From assembly GCF_900113005.1 (NCBI RefSeq), contig NZ_FONW01000017.1, positions 1 through 64,000 of the forward strand: a DNA stretch of 64,000 nt. Direction: 5' to 3'. The notes under the pieces were generated by a model. The model ran no database searches, was not told the DNA's origin, and saw only the letters and a list, made by a program, of their open reading frames with translations. A program made the translations under genes and the position numbers. The DNA is from Sunxiuqinia elliptica. Lineage in GTDB: Bacteria; Bacteroidota; Bacteroidia; Bacteroidales; Prolixibacteraceae. Within the stretch, counting starts at the first letter, position 1, and each line of letters begins with the position of its first letter. Shown here piece by piece: positions 15,720 to 25,280 of this stretch.

Positions 15720-16946
15720 CTAAGAAGCTGCTTCCTCGTTTTGCTGCAATAAAGCCCGCATAAATTCGGCTCCACGAAGCAGTCCATAACTGCCTTTTCG
15801 AACCGTGAACTCATCGTAAGCCTCAACCTGATCGCCATCAATACCCGGTTTATAAATCAAGAATGGCACCGGATCTTTGGTATGAACGGTTGTTGCACAT
15901 GGAGTAGGATGATCGGGTAATACGGCTATCGCTACAGGTTCATCCATTTTTGCTGTTTCTTCAATTAAATAGCGAACCACTCGTTGATCCAGGTATTCAA
16001 TCGTCCGGGTTTTAAGCTCAACATCTCCTTCATGGCCAGCTTCATCACTGGCTTCGATATGCAGATAAACCAAGTCATGATCCTTCAAGGCCTGAATTGT
16101 TGCTTCGGCTTTGCCCTCATAATTGGTATCGTAAAGCCCAGTGGCACCTTCCACCTTAATAACATCCATGCCAGCATACACGCCAATTCCCTGAATCAGG
16201 TCGACAGCAGAAATAACCGCAGATTTTTCAACTCCAAACAACTCTTTTAAGGTTGGCATTTGGGGTTTATAGCCCGGCGACCACGGCCAAATACTATTCG
16301 CCATATCTTTCCCGGCAGCCTTCCGCTTTTGGTTCACCGGATGACTCGCCAATAGCTCCATCGAACGGGCAATAAGTTCATTCAATTTCTCAGCAGTATT
16401 TTGAGCTTCATCAGCTGTTGCTTTTACCAAGTGTTGTTCAAAAGCTTGTCCGGGCACATCGTGAGGAGGCGTACAATCCAATTGCTTGCTTCCTCCTTTA
16501 ACTACCAATAAGTTCCGGTATGAAACTCCTTTGTGAAACACAATTTCTTCAGAGCCAAGTTGCTCATTCAAGTAATCGATTAACTCATGAGCTTCTTCGT
16601 TTGAAATATGACCTGCAGAGTGATTTCTAATTTGTTCGCCCTCAACACAAATCAGGTTGCATCGTAAGGCCAAGTCTCCGGGTTCCAAGACAACACCGAT
16701 GCTGGCTGCTTCCAGAGTTCCACGGCCCTCAAATACTTGAGCAACATCATACCCTAAAACCGAAAGATTGGCAATCTCGCTTCCAGGATGCATGTTTTCA
16801 GGAACCGTAACCAACTGGCCACAAGTCCCCATTTTTGCTAATTGGTCAATGGCCGGGGTGTTAGCCATTTGTAACGGAGTTTTATCACCATAGTTAGCCA
16901 ACGGCTCATCAGCCATTCCGTCTCCTAATACAATTATATACTTCAT
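15720..16946 (-). CDS. apgM: cofactor-independent phosphoglycerate mutase, archaeal type
   Basis: The start MKYIIVLGDGMADEPL at 16946 gives the metal-binding N-terminus of the alkaline-phosphatase superfamily; an upstream frame to 17021 lacks that logic. Other marks are HPGSEIANLSVLGYD with the catalytic Ser and C-terminal LPDHPTPCATTVHT with metal ligands. At 408 aa it fits ApgM. It interconverts 3- and 2-phosphoglycerate. In Bacteroidota this gene is often placed between thrA and thrC, as here; a phosphohomoserine-related role (homoserine kinase-like function) has been considered for such neighbours because no thrB is present in this operon, but that is inference. Confidence 0.93.
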   Translation of the reverse strand: MKYIIVLGDGMADEPLANYGDKTPLQMANTPAIDQLAKMGTCGQLVTVPENMHPGSEIANLSVLGYDVAQVFEGRGTLEAASIGVVLEPGDLALRCNLICVEGEQIRNHSAGHISNEEAHELIDYLNEQLGSEEIVFHKGVSYRNLLVVKGGSKQLDCTPPHDVPGQAFEQHLVKATADEAQNTAEKLNELIARSMELLASHPVNQKRKAAGKDMANSIWPWSPGYKPQMPTLKELFGVEKSAVISAVDLIQGIGVYAGMDVIKVEGATGLYDTNYEGKAEATIQALKDHDLVYLHIEASDEAGHEGDVELKTRTIEYLDQRVVRYLIEETAKMDEPVAIAVLPDHPTPCATTVHTKDPVPFLIYKPGIDGDQVEAYDEFTVRKGSYGLLRGAEFMRALLQQNEEAAS

Positions 16947-17169
16947 CTGTTTAATGTTTAATTTTGAAGGTAACAGATACCTGCCTGTCGGCAGACAAAA
17001 ACTCACATGTACTTCAATCACTCCCCCAAGTGTACCCCTTACATGCTCATTTTGTATGATTAAGTTTCTATACGATCAATTTGATTTATGAGAATCGATT
17101 TCTCGTTCAGGCTTTCAGCATCACATTTCCCCTTCCGCTGCATTCCTATGACAAGCTGAACAACATGCA

Positions 17170-19599
17170 TTACACATTCGAAACCCGAATAATATCAGCA
17201 AAGACGCCAGCTGCCGTTACCTCGGCACCTGCCCCATAGCCTTTAATAATCATTGGGAACTCATGGTAGCGCTCCGTTGTGAACATCACCAGGTTATTAC
17301 TTCCCTGCAAATCAAAGAAGGGATGTCCTTGTTCAATCTCCTGCAAGCCAACTTCTGCTTTTCCATCTTCATATTTGGCCACAAAACGCCAGCATTTATT
17401 TTCCGACTCCAGCTTTTGACGGCGTTGCTCAAAATCCGCATCAAGATTGGATACTCCATCCCAGAAGTCTTCCATACTTCCGTCGAAAAATTCATCAGGA
17501 ATAAACTTATTAATGACCACATCTTCTTTATCAATCCGATAGCCCGACTCACGAACCAAAATCATCAACTTACGAACCACATCAATCCCACTCAGGTCAA
17601 TCCGTGGATCTGGTTCCGAATAGCCTTCCTCTTGAGCCATTTTAATGGTCTTACTCATGGGAACATCTTGAGCAATTGTATTGAAAATAAAATTTAGCGT
17701 TCCTGAAAGAACTGCTTCAATCTTCTGAATTTTATCGCCTGCATTCACTAAATCATTCAAGGTATTAATGATTGGTAAACCTGCTCCAACATTGGTTTCA
17801 AACAAGAATTTGATTCCTTTTTGTTTGGCTATTTTCTTCAGCTTCAAATAATTTTCATATTCCGAAGATGCAGCCACTTTATTGGCAGTCACAATCGACA
17901 CGTTGGCATTCAGCAAATCGGCATACAAATCAGCGGCATCATTTGAAGCCGTACAGTCAACAAAAACCGGGTTGAAAATATTCATATCAATCACCGCTTG
18001 CTTGTAGGCTTCCAAGCCCGATTGTTCTCCTTCTGCATCCAAGCGCTCCTTAAAACCATCAATGGCAATTCCATCGCGATCGAGCAACATTTTCTTCGAA
18101 TTGGCGACACCAACCAGTTTCAATTTCAGGTGCTTTTCCTTCATCAGTTTCTCCTGTTGCTGACGAACTTGTTGCAACAAGTTTCCACCAACTAAACCAA
18201 TCCCCAACATGAAAATATTGACCTCAACATTTTCAGATAAGAAGAATGATTCATGAACGACATTCAATGTTTTTCGCAGATCGCCGTCTTTTACCACCCA
18301 TGAAATATTTAACTCCGAAGCTCCCTGTGCAATGGCGATGATGTTCACCCCGTTTTTACCGATGGTGTTGAAAAGCTTTCCGGCAATACCTGTTGTTTGC
18401 TTCATGTTTTCGCCAACGATAGCCACAATCGATAAGCCACTCTCAACTTCCACTTTATTAATTTGCTGACCAGCTATTTCACGCTCAAACTCGTTACTTA
18501 TTGCCTGTTCAGCTGCTTCAGCCTTAGGTGTATCTACCGCAAACGAGATGGAGTTTTCAGAAGAAGCCTGTGAAATCAAAATCACGTTGATATCTTCCCG
18601 GGCAAGTGCCCCAAACAAACGCATGGAAATCCCAGTCACTCCTACCATTCCTAGTCCTTGAACGGTAATCAGGCTAATATTTGAAATGGATGAAATTCCT
18701 TTAATCGGCCGATCCTTCCCATTGGGTTCGCTTTCCCGAATCAATGAACCTTCCGCTTCTGGCTTCATGGTATTTTTAATCTGAATCGGAATCCCTTTCT
18801 GGTACACCGGCAAAATTGTTGGCGGATAAATCACCTTTGCTCCAAAATGCGACAATTCCATCGCTTCGGAATAACTTAACGACTCAATTGTATATGCCTT
18901 CCGGATGACCCGTGGATCAGCCGTCATAAAGCCATCAACATCGGTCCAGATTTCCAACACATGGGCATCCAAGGCTGCCGCAAAAATCGCTGCCGTATAA
19001 TCAGAGCCACCACGTCCCAAAGTTGTATATTCTCCAGCGTTGTTGCTAGACACAAATCCCGGAGCAACACAAATTCCAGAAAATCCATTGAAGGCTTCTT
19101 GCACCAACTTTTCGGATTTCTCAAAGTCAACCAAAGCCCGGCCAAAAGCACTGTCTGTTTTAATTAGTTTGGAAGAATCAACCCACTGAGCACCGTCGAT
19201 AAACTGACTGATAATATGCGAAGACAAACGCTCCCCAAAACCGCCAATCTTATCCAAGGTTTTGGGAGTCAACTCCCCAATCATTGAAACGCCTTGAATC
19301 ACTTTATCTAACTCATCAAGCAAATGAATGACAGTTTCTTTTACGGTCTCTTTCTGTTCGCCATTAAACAAAGCCTCCACCACTTCTTCGTGCCGTTCTT
19401 TAATTCCCGTCATTTCCGTGTTGAAATATTCCGTACCCATCACTGCCATTCGGGCTGCATTCAATATTTTATCGGTAATTCCGCCCAATGCAGACACCAC
19501 AACGATAACATCGTCCTGCTGATTTTTAACGATCTCTTTAACTCTCCGGATATTTTCGGCACTTCCTACTGAAGTACCGCCAAATTTCAACACTTTCAT
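17170..19599 (-). CDS. thrA: bifunctional aspartokinase / homoserine dehydrogenase I
   Basis: The N-terminal domain is aspartokinase (MKVLKFGGTSVGSAENI at the start; TLGRGGSDYTAAI near residue 195). Two ACT-type regulatory segments follow (about residues 310-460). The homoserine dehydrogenase domain begins near residue 465 with the NAD(P)-binding GIGLVGGNLLQQV and contains NVGAGLPIINTL and EEGYSEPDPRIDLSGIDVVRK. At 809 aa it has the usual length. It phosphorylates aspartate and reduces aspartate semialdehyde, the first and third steps towards threonine. It leads the thrA-apgM-thrC set. I looked for a threonine-rich leader peptide in 19600-19800 and found none. Confidence 0.97.
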   Translation of the reverse strand: MKVLKFGGTSVGSAENIRRVKEIVKNQQDDVIVVVSALGGITDKILNAARMAVMGTEYFNTEMTGIKERHEEVVEALFNGEQKETVKETVIHLLDELDKVIQGVSMIGELTPKTLDKIGGFGERLSSHIISQFIDGAQWVDSSKLIKTDSAFGRALVDFEKSEKLVQEAFNGFSGICVAPGFVSSNNAGEYTTLGRGGSDYTAAIFAAALDAHVLEIWTDVDGFMTADPRVIRKAYTIESLSYSEAMELSHFGAKVIYPPTILPVYQKGIPIQIKNTMKPEAEGSLIRESEPNGKDRPIKGISSISNISLITVQGLGMVGVTGISMRLFGALAREDINVILISQASSENSISFAVDTPKAEAAEQAISNEFEREIAGQQINKVEVESGLSIVAIVGENMKQTTGIAGKLFNTIGKNGVNIIAIAQGASELNISWVVKDGDLRKTLNVVHESFFLSENVEVNIFMLGIGLVGGNLLQQVRQQQEKLMKEKHLKLKLVGVANSKKMLLDRDGIAIDGFKERLDAEGEQSGLEAYKQAVIDMNIFNPVFVDCTASNDAADLYADLLNANVSIVTANKVAASSEYENYLKLKKIAKQKGIKFLFETNVGAGLPIINTLNDLVNAGDKIQKIEAVLSGTLNFIFNTIAQDVPMSKTIKMAQEEGYSEPDPRIDLSGIDVVRKLMILVRESGYRIDKEDVVINKFIPDEFFDGSMEDFWDGVSNLDADFEQRRQKLESENKCWRFVAKYEDGKAEVGLQEIEQGHPFFDLQGSNNLVMFTTERYHEFPMIIKGYGAGAEVTAAGVFADIIRVSNV

Positions 19600-19807
19600 T
19601 CGTTTATATTTTTATTTAAGACGTTAGATTTTAGACACCTTATTGGGATTTTTAATTACGACGGCAGTCCCATCGACAAGTAGATAAAATAACTAGAACC
19701 AGTCATTCTAATTTCGCTTCCGGACCATTACCTACTAATGAATTGTTTCCTAATACTTTGACATTCGCTTATTCTATCATTCACTCCCAAAAACCTTACA
19801 ATTTTTC

Positions 19808-19846
19808 AAAAAAAATCTGGATGAAGCAGTTATAGCCTCACCCAGA
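19808..19846 (-). terminator. recA terminator
   Basis: On the minus strand GTCTGGGTGAGGC pairs with GCTTCATCCAGA (19816-19846, a few wobbles), followed by eight Ts (19815-19808), 25 bp after the recA stop. Confidence 0.85.
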
Positions 19847-19870
19847 CATCAACTGCAAGTTAATTCATTT

Positions 19871-20896
19871 TTATTGCATCGTAGCAGCAGCCGTAGCTAC
19901 AGCTTCAATAATTTTCGTTTCTAACTCCTGAGCTAATTCCTGGTTATCGCGCAAAATATTTTTCACCGCCTCACGCCCTTGCCCAAGTTTTGTTTCGCCA
20001 TAGCTAAACCATGAACCACTTTTCTTAATGATGTTGTAATTTACTCCCAAATCAATAATCTCTCCCACTTTGGAAATTCCTTCACCATACATAATATCAA
20101 ACTCTGCTTTACGGAATGGTGGAGCCACCTTGTTTTTCACCACTTTTACGCGGGTATGGTTCCCCATCACTTCTTCGCCATCTTTAATTTGTCCAATCCG
20201 CCGAATATCCAAACGTACAGAAGAGTAAAACTTAAGTGCATTACCCCCCGTAGTCGTCTCGGGGTTTCCAAACATGACGCCGATTTTTTCACGCAGCTGG
20301 TTGATAAAAATACAGCAAGTCTTGGTTTTATTAATCGTACCGGTAAGCTTACGCAAGGCTTGTGACATCAAACGAGCCTGCAAGCCCATTTTGGAGTCAC
20401 CCATTTCACCTTCGATTTCCGATTTTGGAGTCAAGGCAGCCACCGAGTCAATGACAACAATATCAATTGCACCAGAGCGAATCAGGTTATCGGCAATTTC
20501 CAATGCTTGTTCTCCGTTATCCGGCTGAGAAATCAACAATTCATCGGTATCAACACCAAGCTTTTTGGCATAATATGGATCAAACGCATGCTCTGCATCA
20601 ATGATGGCAGCAATGCCTCCCGCCTTTTGAGCCTCAGCAATTGCATGAATCGCCAAAGTCGTTTTACCAGATGACTCAGGCCCATAAATCTCGACAATTC
20701 TTCCCTTGGGAAATCCACCGACCCCCAAAGCAATATCCAAGCCAATTGAGCCGGAAGAAATTGCCGGAACATCTTCAACAGGGCGATCCCCCATTTTCAT
20801 GATCGAGCCTTTTCCGTAACTTTTTTCAATTTTATCCATGGTAAGCTGAAGGGCTTTCAGCTTTTCCTTATTTACATTCGTGTCTTCTTTTGCCAT
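19871..20896 (-). CDS. recA: recombinase RecA
   Basis: The 341-aa RecA has the Walker A motif [14 protein letters not shown] near residue 70, the Walker B segment [15 protein letters not shown] near residue 140, loop L1 [14 protein letters not shown] and loop L2 [25 protein letters not shown]. It forms filaments on single-stranded DNA for recombination and SOS signalling. Unlike many bacteria there is no recX next to it. It starts only five bases after the bcp stop, so the two are one operon, and a strong terminator follows. I see no obvious SOS box upstream of bcp, but Bacteroidota LexA sites are not reliably known to me. Confidence 0.98.
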   Translation of the reverse strand: MAKEDTNVNKEKLKALQLTMDKIEKSYGKGSIMKMGDRPVEDVPAISSGSIGLDIALGVGGFPKGRIVEIYGPESSGKTTLAIHAIAEAQKAGGIAAIIDAEHAFDPYYAKKLGVDTDELLISQPDNGEQALEIADNLIRSGAIDIVVIDSVAALTPKSEIEGEMGDSKMGLQARLMSQALRKLTGTINKTKTCCIFINQLREKIGVMFGNPETTTGGNALKFYSSVRLDIRRIGQIKDGEEVMGNHTRVKVVKNKVAPPFRKAEFDIMYGEGISKVGEIIDLGVNYNIIKKSGSWFSYGETKLGQGREAVKNILRDNQELAQELETKIIEAVATAAATMQ

Positions 20897-20901
20897 AGTT
20901 A

Positions 20902-21366
20902 CTATAAATCTAGAGCTTTGATTATTTGGTTTGTATGATCCTTTGTTTTCACCTTTGCAAACACTTCCTCGATAACACCTTCTTCGTTAATCACATAAGT
21001 TGTCCGCAATACTCCCATGTATTTTCTTCCGTACATGTTCTTTTCACCCCACACACCATACGCCTGCAAAATTTCCTTTTCGGTATCAGCAATCAGGTTA
21101 AACCCAAAGCTAAACTTATCAGCAAATTTTTTGTGCGATGCCACACTGTCCGGGCTAACCCCTATGACCTCGTAGCCTTTAGCCAACCAAGCATCATAAT
21201 TATCGTTCAGGTTACAGGATTCAGCCGTACACCCAGGTGTATTATCTTTCGGATAAAAGTATAAAATTAACTTTTTGCCTTTAAAATCCGACAAAGAAAT
21301 GGTTTCGTTATTTTGATTAAGTCCCTTAAAGTTAGGTGCAACTTCACCTTTTTCTAACAATGCCAT
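20902..21366 (-). CDS. bcp: thioredoxin-dependent thiol peroxidase (Bcp/PrxQ)
   Basis: A 154-aa peroxiredoxin of the Bcp/PrxQ class. The peroxidatic Cys lies in [14 protein letters not shown] with a second Cys five residues later, the PrxQ resolving position. The fold starts with [19 protein letters not shown] and ends in a [10 protein letters not shown] helix. It reduces hydrogen peroxide and lipid peroxides in the cytoplasm using thioredoxin, and trxB lies elsewhere in this window (43.8 kb). It is the first gene of bcp-recA and is preceded by a -7 box (21389-21396). Confidence 0.96.
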   Translation of the reverse strand: MALLEKGEVAPNFKGLNQNNETISLSDFKGKKLILYFYPKDNTPGCTAESCNLNDNYDAWLAKGYEVIGVSPDSVASHKKFADKFSFGFNLIADTEKEILQAYGVWGEKNMYGRKYMGVLRTTYVINEEGVIEEVFAKVKTKDHTNQIIKALDL

Positions 21367-21388
21367 ACATTTTTTTTGTTTAATTAGA

Positions 21389-21396
21389 CAAATATA
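21389..21396 (-). promoter_or_regulatory. TAnnTTTG -7 box for bcp-recA
   Basis: TATATTTG on the minus strand lies 22 bp before the bcp ATG, the usual spacing. I cannot place the -33 element with certainty. Confidence 0.55.
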
Positions 21397-21518
21397 CTTG
21401 AATTAATGATAAATATCAGCGTTTTCACGCTCGAAAAACTAACAAAAACTAAACAGTTAAAGAAAAATTAGCTTTCAACATTTTTTGTAATTTTACTTTC
21501 GAAAACGATTTAGCTAAT

Positions 21519-22829
21519 ATGTGCGAAAACATGACAACTTCTTTGAAAACAACTTCATTTCTCTTATTGTTTGTGCTCATTTCTGCTTTCTTTACTAAAA
21601 GCACTCAGGCACAAAATGATCCAGAGCAATTGGCGAAGGATTTTGTGGAAAACGGCAACTATTCCGAAGCACTTCCCTATTTTGAGGATTTGGTTCACTT
21701 ATACCCTCAGGACAAGGAACTAAACTACTATTTGGGTATGTGTTTGGTCGAAACAGAGAATTTTTCACAACAAGCCAGAAATGCTCTTCAAATTGCCCTG
21801 GGAGATGATACCCCTGCCAAGAGTTTCTACTATTTAGGGCAGTGTTTTCACGCCGAAAATAATTTCTCCGAGGCACTCCAATATTATCAGCAATACGACA
21901 AGGAAGCCAAAAAGAGGGAAAAACGCTCGACCCGTATCGAAGAATTAATCGAGCTTTGCGAACAGCAAGTTAATCCTTTCCCTGTGCCTGAAGAAGAAAT
22001 TACAGAAGAACAAGAGGAAACAGCTGCTCCAGAAGAAGAGCTAATCCCCGAAGTCGTTGAAATTCCGACAGGCCTAGCTGACAGCTTAATTAATTTTCAG
22101 GTAAATGCGACCATAAAATACCTGAACATTGATCAGTTTAACAGCAAAAATTCATTGAATGCTTTTGTAAAAGCCTGGCAAGCCGAACAAAACCTGAATA
22201 ATATCCAGGAACAAACCAGTCGATTACGTAATGCGTACAAGACTGCGCTGGCTAGCAATAAAAATAAAATTGCAGAACAAATCCTTCAACTTGAAAAAGA
22301 AACTTACCAGCAAACACAGGCTATCAATCAGTTTTATGCTGAAGCACGTGCGCTGGAGAAAGCATACTGGGACGGTCAATCTGCTCAATCGATTCAAGAT
22401 TTTGCGCTACAGGTTCGCCAAATGGAAGATAGCATTCAACATGCCCGTGAACAAAAACGCATTGAAAAGTTGGAAGCACAAAAGCCAATTGTGCTACCCG
22501 ACAGCCTGGTCAAAACCATGCTACCTGAAGAGCCGGTCGTTGTTGACAAAGGAGTCGTATATAAGATACAGATCGGTGCATACAGTAAAACACCGCCAGA
22601 CTGGGTACAGCGCCTGTATAAGAAGCTAGCAATTATTCGAAGGATTGACCAATATACTGATGAAAAAGGAGTTACTGTTTATACCGTCGGTGAGTTAAAA
22701 TCATACAACGATGCACTGCAAATGCAATCGCAGGTACGTACCGAAGGTGTAAAAGATGCGTTTATTGCCGCCTATCAAGACGGTCAACGAATTTCGGTGC
22801 AAGAAGCTCGAAAGATATCAGAAGAATGA
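21519..22829 (+). CDS. TPR and SPOR-like periplasmic protein
   Basis: After a signal peptide (TSFLLLFVLISAFFTKSTQA) the 436-aa protein has two to three TPR units (about residues 35-140: GNYSEALPYFEDLVHLYP, KSFYYLGQCFHAENNFSEALQYY), an acidic linker rich in Glu, a long coiled coil (about residues 210-320), and a C-terminal SPOR-like domain starting VVYKIQIGAYSKTPPDWVQ. SPOR domains bind denuded peptidoglycan glycans, so a cell-wall or division-related periplasmic role is likely. ATG at 21519 or 21531 would both work. It opens the operon with clpS, nfeD and floA; the stop overlaps clpS by four bases (ATGA). Confidence 0.8.
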   Translation: MCENMTTSLKTTSFLLLFVLISAFFTKSTQAQNDPEQLAKDFVENGNYSEALPYFEDLVHLYPQDKELNYYLGMCLVETENFSQQARNALQIALGDDTPAKSFYYLGQCFHAENNFSEALQYYQQYDKEAKKREKRSTRIEELIELCEQQVNPFPVPEEEITEEQEETAAPEEELIPEVVEIPTGLADSLINFQVNATIKYLNIDQFNSKNSLNAFVKAWQAEQNLNNIQEQTSRLRNAYKTALASNKNKIAEQILQLEKETYQQTQAINQFYAEARALEKAYWDGQSAQSIQDFALQVRQMEDSIQHAREQKRIEKLEAQKPIVLPDSLVKTMLPEEPVVVDKGVVYKIQIGAYSKTPPDWVQRLYKKLAIIRRIDQYTDEKGVTVYTVGELKSYNDALQMQSQVRTEGVKDAFIAAYQDGQRISVQEARKISEE

Positions 22830-23122
22830 AAGCCATGACCATGAAAGCAAAAGAATCTCCGGAAAAACAGTCAGAGCAGGTAAAAAAAACAAAAGAAGAG
22901 GAAGCTCGTTTCCTGATTTTGCACAACGATGACCACCATAGTTTCGACTATGTTATTGATGCCCTCATCAGTGTTTGTGAACACGATGCAGAACAAGCAA
23001 CCCAATGCACTTTAATCACACATTATAAGGGGAAATGTGATGTTAAAAAGGGAAGTTTTACTTATCTTAGTCCAATGAAGAAAGCCTTGGTTGCTCGTGA
23101 ACTAACAGCCACCATCGATTAA
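22826..23122 (+). CDS. clpS: ATP-dependent Clp protease adaptor ClpS
   Basis: The 98-aa protein has the ClpS core: RFLILHNDDHHSFDYVIDAL near residue 29 (the usual LxNDDxxxxxxV), EQATQCTLITHYKGKC near residue 54 and a final helix KKALVARELTATID. The N-terminal 25 residues are a charged flexible arm. ClpS brings N-degron substrates to ClpAP. The start overlaps the stop of the TPR/SPOR gene (ATGA), and nfeD follows after 10 bp. Confidence 0.94.
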   Translation: MKAMTMKAKESPEKQSEQVKKTKEEEARFLILHNDDHHSFDYVIDALISVCEHDAEQATQCTLITHYKGKCDVKKGSFTYLSPMKKALVARELTATID

Positions 23123-23132
23123 CCTGTAGCAA

Positions 23133-23606
23133 ATGACCATATTAATCATTCTATTCCTGATTTTCCTTGGAATCTTATTACTCCTGTTGGAGTTTGTTGT
23201 TATTCCAGGAATCACCATCGCCGGAATTGGCGGTGTATTGTTATTAGGAGCCAGTGTTTACTTAGCTTTTGACACCTATGGGGTCGTGGCAGGAATTATC
23301 ACCTTGGCAGTTGTTTTAATTGCCGCACCAGTAGTTGTCTTCCGCTTTTTTCAAAGCCGAACCGGGAAAAAAATGCTACTCAATTCGGAGATTGATGGTC
23401 ATGTAGACCAAATCGATTCGCAGACGATCCATGAAGGCGACGAAGGAATCACCCTTGGACGCTTAGTTCCCACTGGTAAAGTACGCATCAACGAGCAAAT
23501 TATGGAAGCCAAATCAGCCACAGGCTTCGTTGATCCAAACGTAAAAATCCGCGTCATTGAAGTATTGAAAACACAAGTAATTGTTGAACCCATAAATCAA
23601 GAATAA
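23133..23606 (+). CDS. short NfeD-family membrane protein
   Basis: The 157-aa protein has three membrane helices in its first half ([18 protein letters not shown], then two more up to residue 70) and a C-terminal OB-fold domain ([21 protein letters not shown]). It lacks a protease domain. Short NfeD proteins are usually encoded next to flotillins and are thought to act with them at membrane microdomains; floA follows at once with a TAATG overlap. The second, protease-type NfeD of this window lies at 9.9 kb. Confidence 0.9.
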   Translation: MTILIILFLIFLGILLLLLEFVVIPGITIAGIGGVLLLGASVYLAFDTYGVVAGIITLAVVLIAAPVVVFRFFQSRTGKKMLLNSEIDGHVDQIDSQTIHEGDEGITLGRLVPTGKVRINEQIMEAKSATGFVDPNVKIRVIEVLKTQVIVEPINQE

Positions 23607-24613
23607 TGGAATATTTTGGAACTTTTGGATTAGTTATGATAGAATATTTTGGAACTTTTGGATTAGTTGTAGGAATTTTTGTCCTACTAATCATTATCCT
23701 GTACTTTATCCCTATTGGCCTCTGGTTTTCGGCCTTAGTATCTGGTGTTCGTATTTCGCTGTTGCAGCTTTTCCTGATGCGTTTCAGGAAGGTTCCGCCC
23801 TCAATTATTGTTCGCGCACTCATTGAAGGAACAAAGGCTGGAATCAAACTTGACCGCGATAAACTGGAAGCTCACTACCTGGCTGGAGGAAAAGTTGACA
23901 TGGTTGTTCATGCGCTGGTCTCTGCTGAAAAAGCAAATATTGATTTGGGCTTTAACATGGCCACAGCCATTGACCTTGCCGGTCGTGATGTATTTGAAGC
24001 AGTACAAATGTCGGTAAACCCCAAAGTAATTGACACCCCTCCTGTTGCTGCTGTTGCCAAAGATGGAATACAGTTGATTGCAAAAGCTCGAGTTACCGTT
24101 CGTGCAAGCATCAAACAATTGGTTGGTGGTGCAGGTGAAGACACCATTCTTGCTCGTGTTGGCGAAGGAATCGTATCATCGATAGGTTCATCGCACACAC
24201 ACAAAGCAGTATTGGAAAATCCAGATTCGATTTCAAAAGTCGTTCTAGACAAAGGCCTCGATGCCGGAACTGCTTTCGAAATACTTTCAATTGATATCGC
24301 TGATATTGATATAGGTAAAAACATTGGAGCTGGTTTGCAAATTGATCAAGCAAGTGCTGATAAAAACATTGCTCAGGCGAAAGCTGAAGAGCGTCGTGCA
24401 ATGGCTGTCGCTCTAGAACAAGAGATGATTGCGAAAGCACAAGAAATGCGTGCGAAAGTTATTGAAGCTGAGGCTCAAGTACCACTGGCTATTTCTGAAG
24501 CTTTCAAATCAGGAAATCTAGGAATCATGGACTACATGAAATACAAAAACATCATGGCAGATACGTCTATGAGGGATTCAATTGCCGGAGAAGAGAAGAA
24601 AAAGAAAAAGTAA
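23606..24613 (+). CDS. floA: flotillin-like protein FloA
   Basis: The 335-aa protein has an N-terminal membrane segment ([21 protein letters not shown]), the FloA-specific PHB/SPFH domain ([21 protein letters not shown], then [18 protein letters not shown]) and a C-terminal coiled coil rich in Glu/Ala ([17 protein letters not shown]). FloA organises membrane microdomains. The first 20 residues show an exact tandem duplication: 23609-23635 recurs at 23642-23668, giving EYFGTFGLV twice. Either ATG 23606 (coupled to the nfeD stop) or ATG 23636 could start translation; the second gives a product without the duplicated part. Confidence 0.95.
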   Translation: MEYFGTFGLVMIEYFGTFGLVVGIFVLLIIILYFIPIGLWFSALVSGVRISLLQLFLMRFRKVPPSIIVRALIEGTKAGIKLDRDKLEAHYLAGGKVDMVVHALVSAEKANIDLGFNMATAIDLAGRDVFEAVQMSVNPKVIDTPPVAAVAKDGIQLIAKARVTVRASIKQLVGGAGEDTILARVGEGIVSSIGSSHTHKAVLENPDSISKVVLDKGLDAGTAFEILSIDIADIDIGKNIGAGLQIDQASADKNIAQAKAEERRAMAVALEQEMIAKAQEMRAKVIEAEAQVPLAISEAFKSGNLGIMDYMKYKNIMADTSMRDSIAGEEKKKKK

Positions 24614-24635
24614 TCCAGATCCAACCAGATATTAC

Positions 24636-24666
24636 AAGGGTGCAACGAATAGTTGTACCCTTTTTT
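24636..24666 (+). terminator. terminator after floA
   Basis: AAGGGTGCAAC pairs with GTTGTACCCTT around a 5-nt loop, followed by a run of six Ts, 23 bp after the floA stop. It closes the four-gene operon. Confidence 0.9.
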
Positions 24667-24853
24667 ATTGACTAGCTGAGGCTATATAAAAAACCAAGAT
24701 AATTATTTCGAGCAAGCGTAATTTCTTTTCAAAAAAGATGATTTAGCCCTATTAACTTTGAATTAACAATCAACAACGCATCTCCAATTCACCTACACAT
24801 CCATTCAGCGACAATAAGTTACAGTAAGAATAAAGATGCAAAAAATACGGAAC

Positions 24854-25007
24854 TGTTCTACAACACAACTTTTAATATTCGCTTAACACTCATTTCTGCT
24901 CCCCGGCATATCTTTGCCACTGAATTTATTTCATAAGTTTAGGTTTGATTAGTTTTATTGGTTTAGTTAGGTTAGAAAAGGGTAGATGGAGATCTACTCT
25001 TTTTTTT
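24854..25007 (+). ncRNA. putative small RNA gene, copy 1 (promoter to terminator)
   Basis: This 154-bp unit contains TTAACA (-33 region), a -7 box TATCTTTG at 24909-24916, and a terminator: GGGTAGAT, loop GGAG, ATCTACTC, then eight Ts ending at 25007. The predicted RNA starts near 24922 and is about 85 nt. Its 5' part is U/G-rich, nearly free of C, with five UUAG motifs. There is no open frame with a start codon of useful length. The last 83 nt are identical to copy 2. I do not recognise it as a known RNA family. Confidence 0.7.
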
Positions 25008-25040
25008 AAGCTCTTTTCGAAATAAGGCTTTTCAAAAAAA

Positions 25041-25194
25041 TGTTCTACAACACAATTTTTAATATTGGCTTAACACATATTTGTGTTTTAAAACATATAT
25101 TTGCCGTAGATTTTATTTCATAAGTTTAGGTTTGATTAGTTTTATTGGTTTAGTTAGGTTAGAAAAGGGTAGATGGAGATCTACTCTTTTTTTT
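25041..25194 (+). ncRNA. putative small RNA gene, copy 2
   Basis: This is a second 154-bp unit, offset exactly 187 bp from copy 1. TTAACA at 25070-25075 and the -7 box TATATTTG at 25096-25103 are kept, while the bases between them differ strongly from copy 1. From 25112 to 25194 the two copies are identical. The terminator ends at 25194. Conservation of promoter boxes and of the whole predicted RNA, but not of the spacer, argues for a transcribed RNA and not for a random duplication. Confidence 0.7.
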
Positions 25195-25280
25195 GCTCTA
25201 AACCGAACGCCTCCAACACCTTAGTTCTTCTTAAAAAAGCAACAACTCATCATTTAACCACTTGGGGGCTTTTCTCTTGG

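Noticed and set aside
19600-19800. Threonine attenuator leader before thrA
   Set aside because: No short frame rich in Thr codons and no terminator/antiterminator pair could be found.
25041-25194. IS fragment or MITE as explanation of the twin units
   Set aside because: No terminal inverted repeats, no target-site duplication and no transposase remnant; promoter and terminator features explain the conserved parts better.
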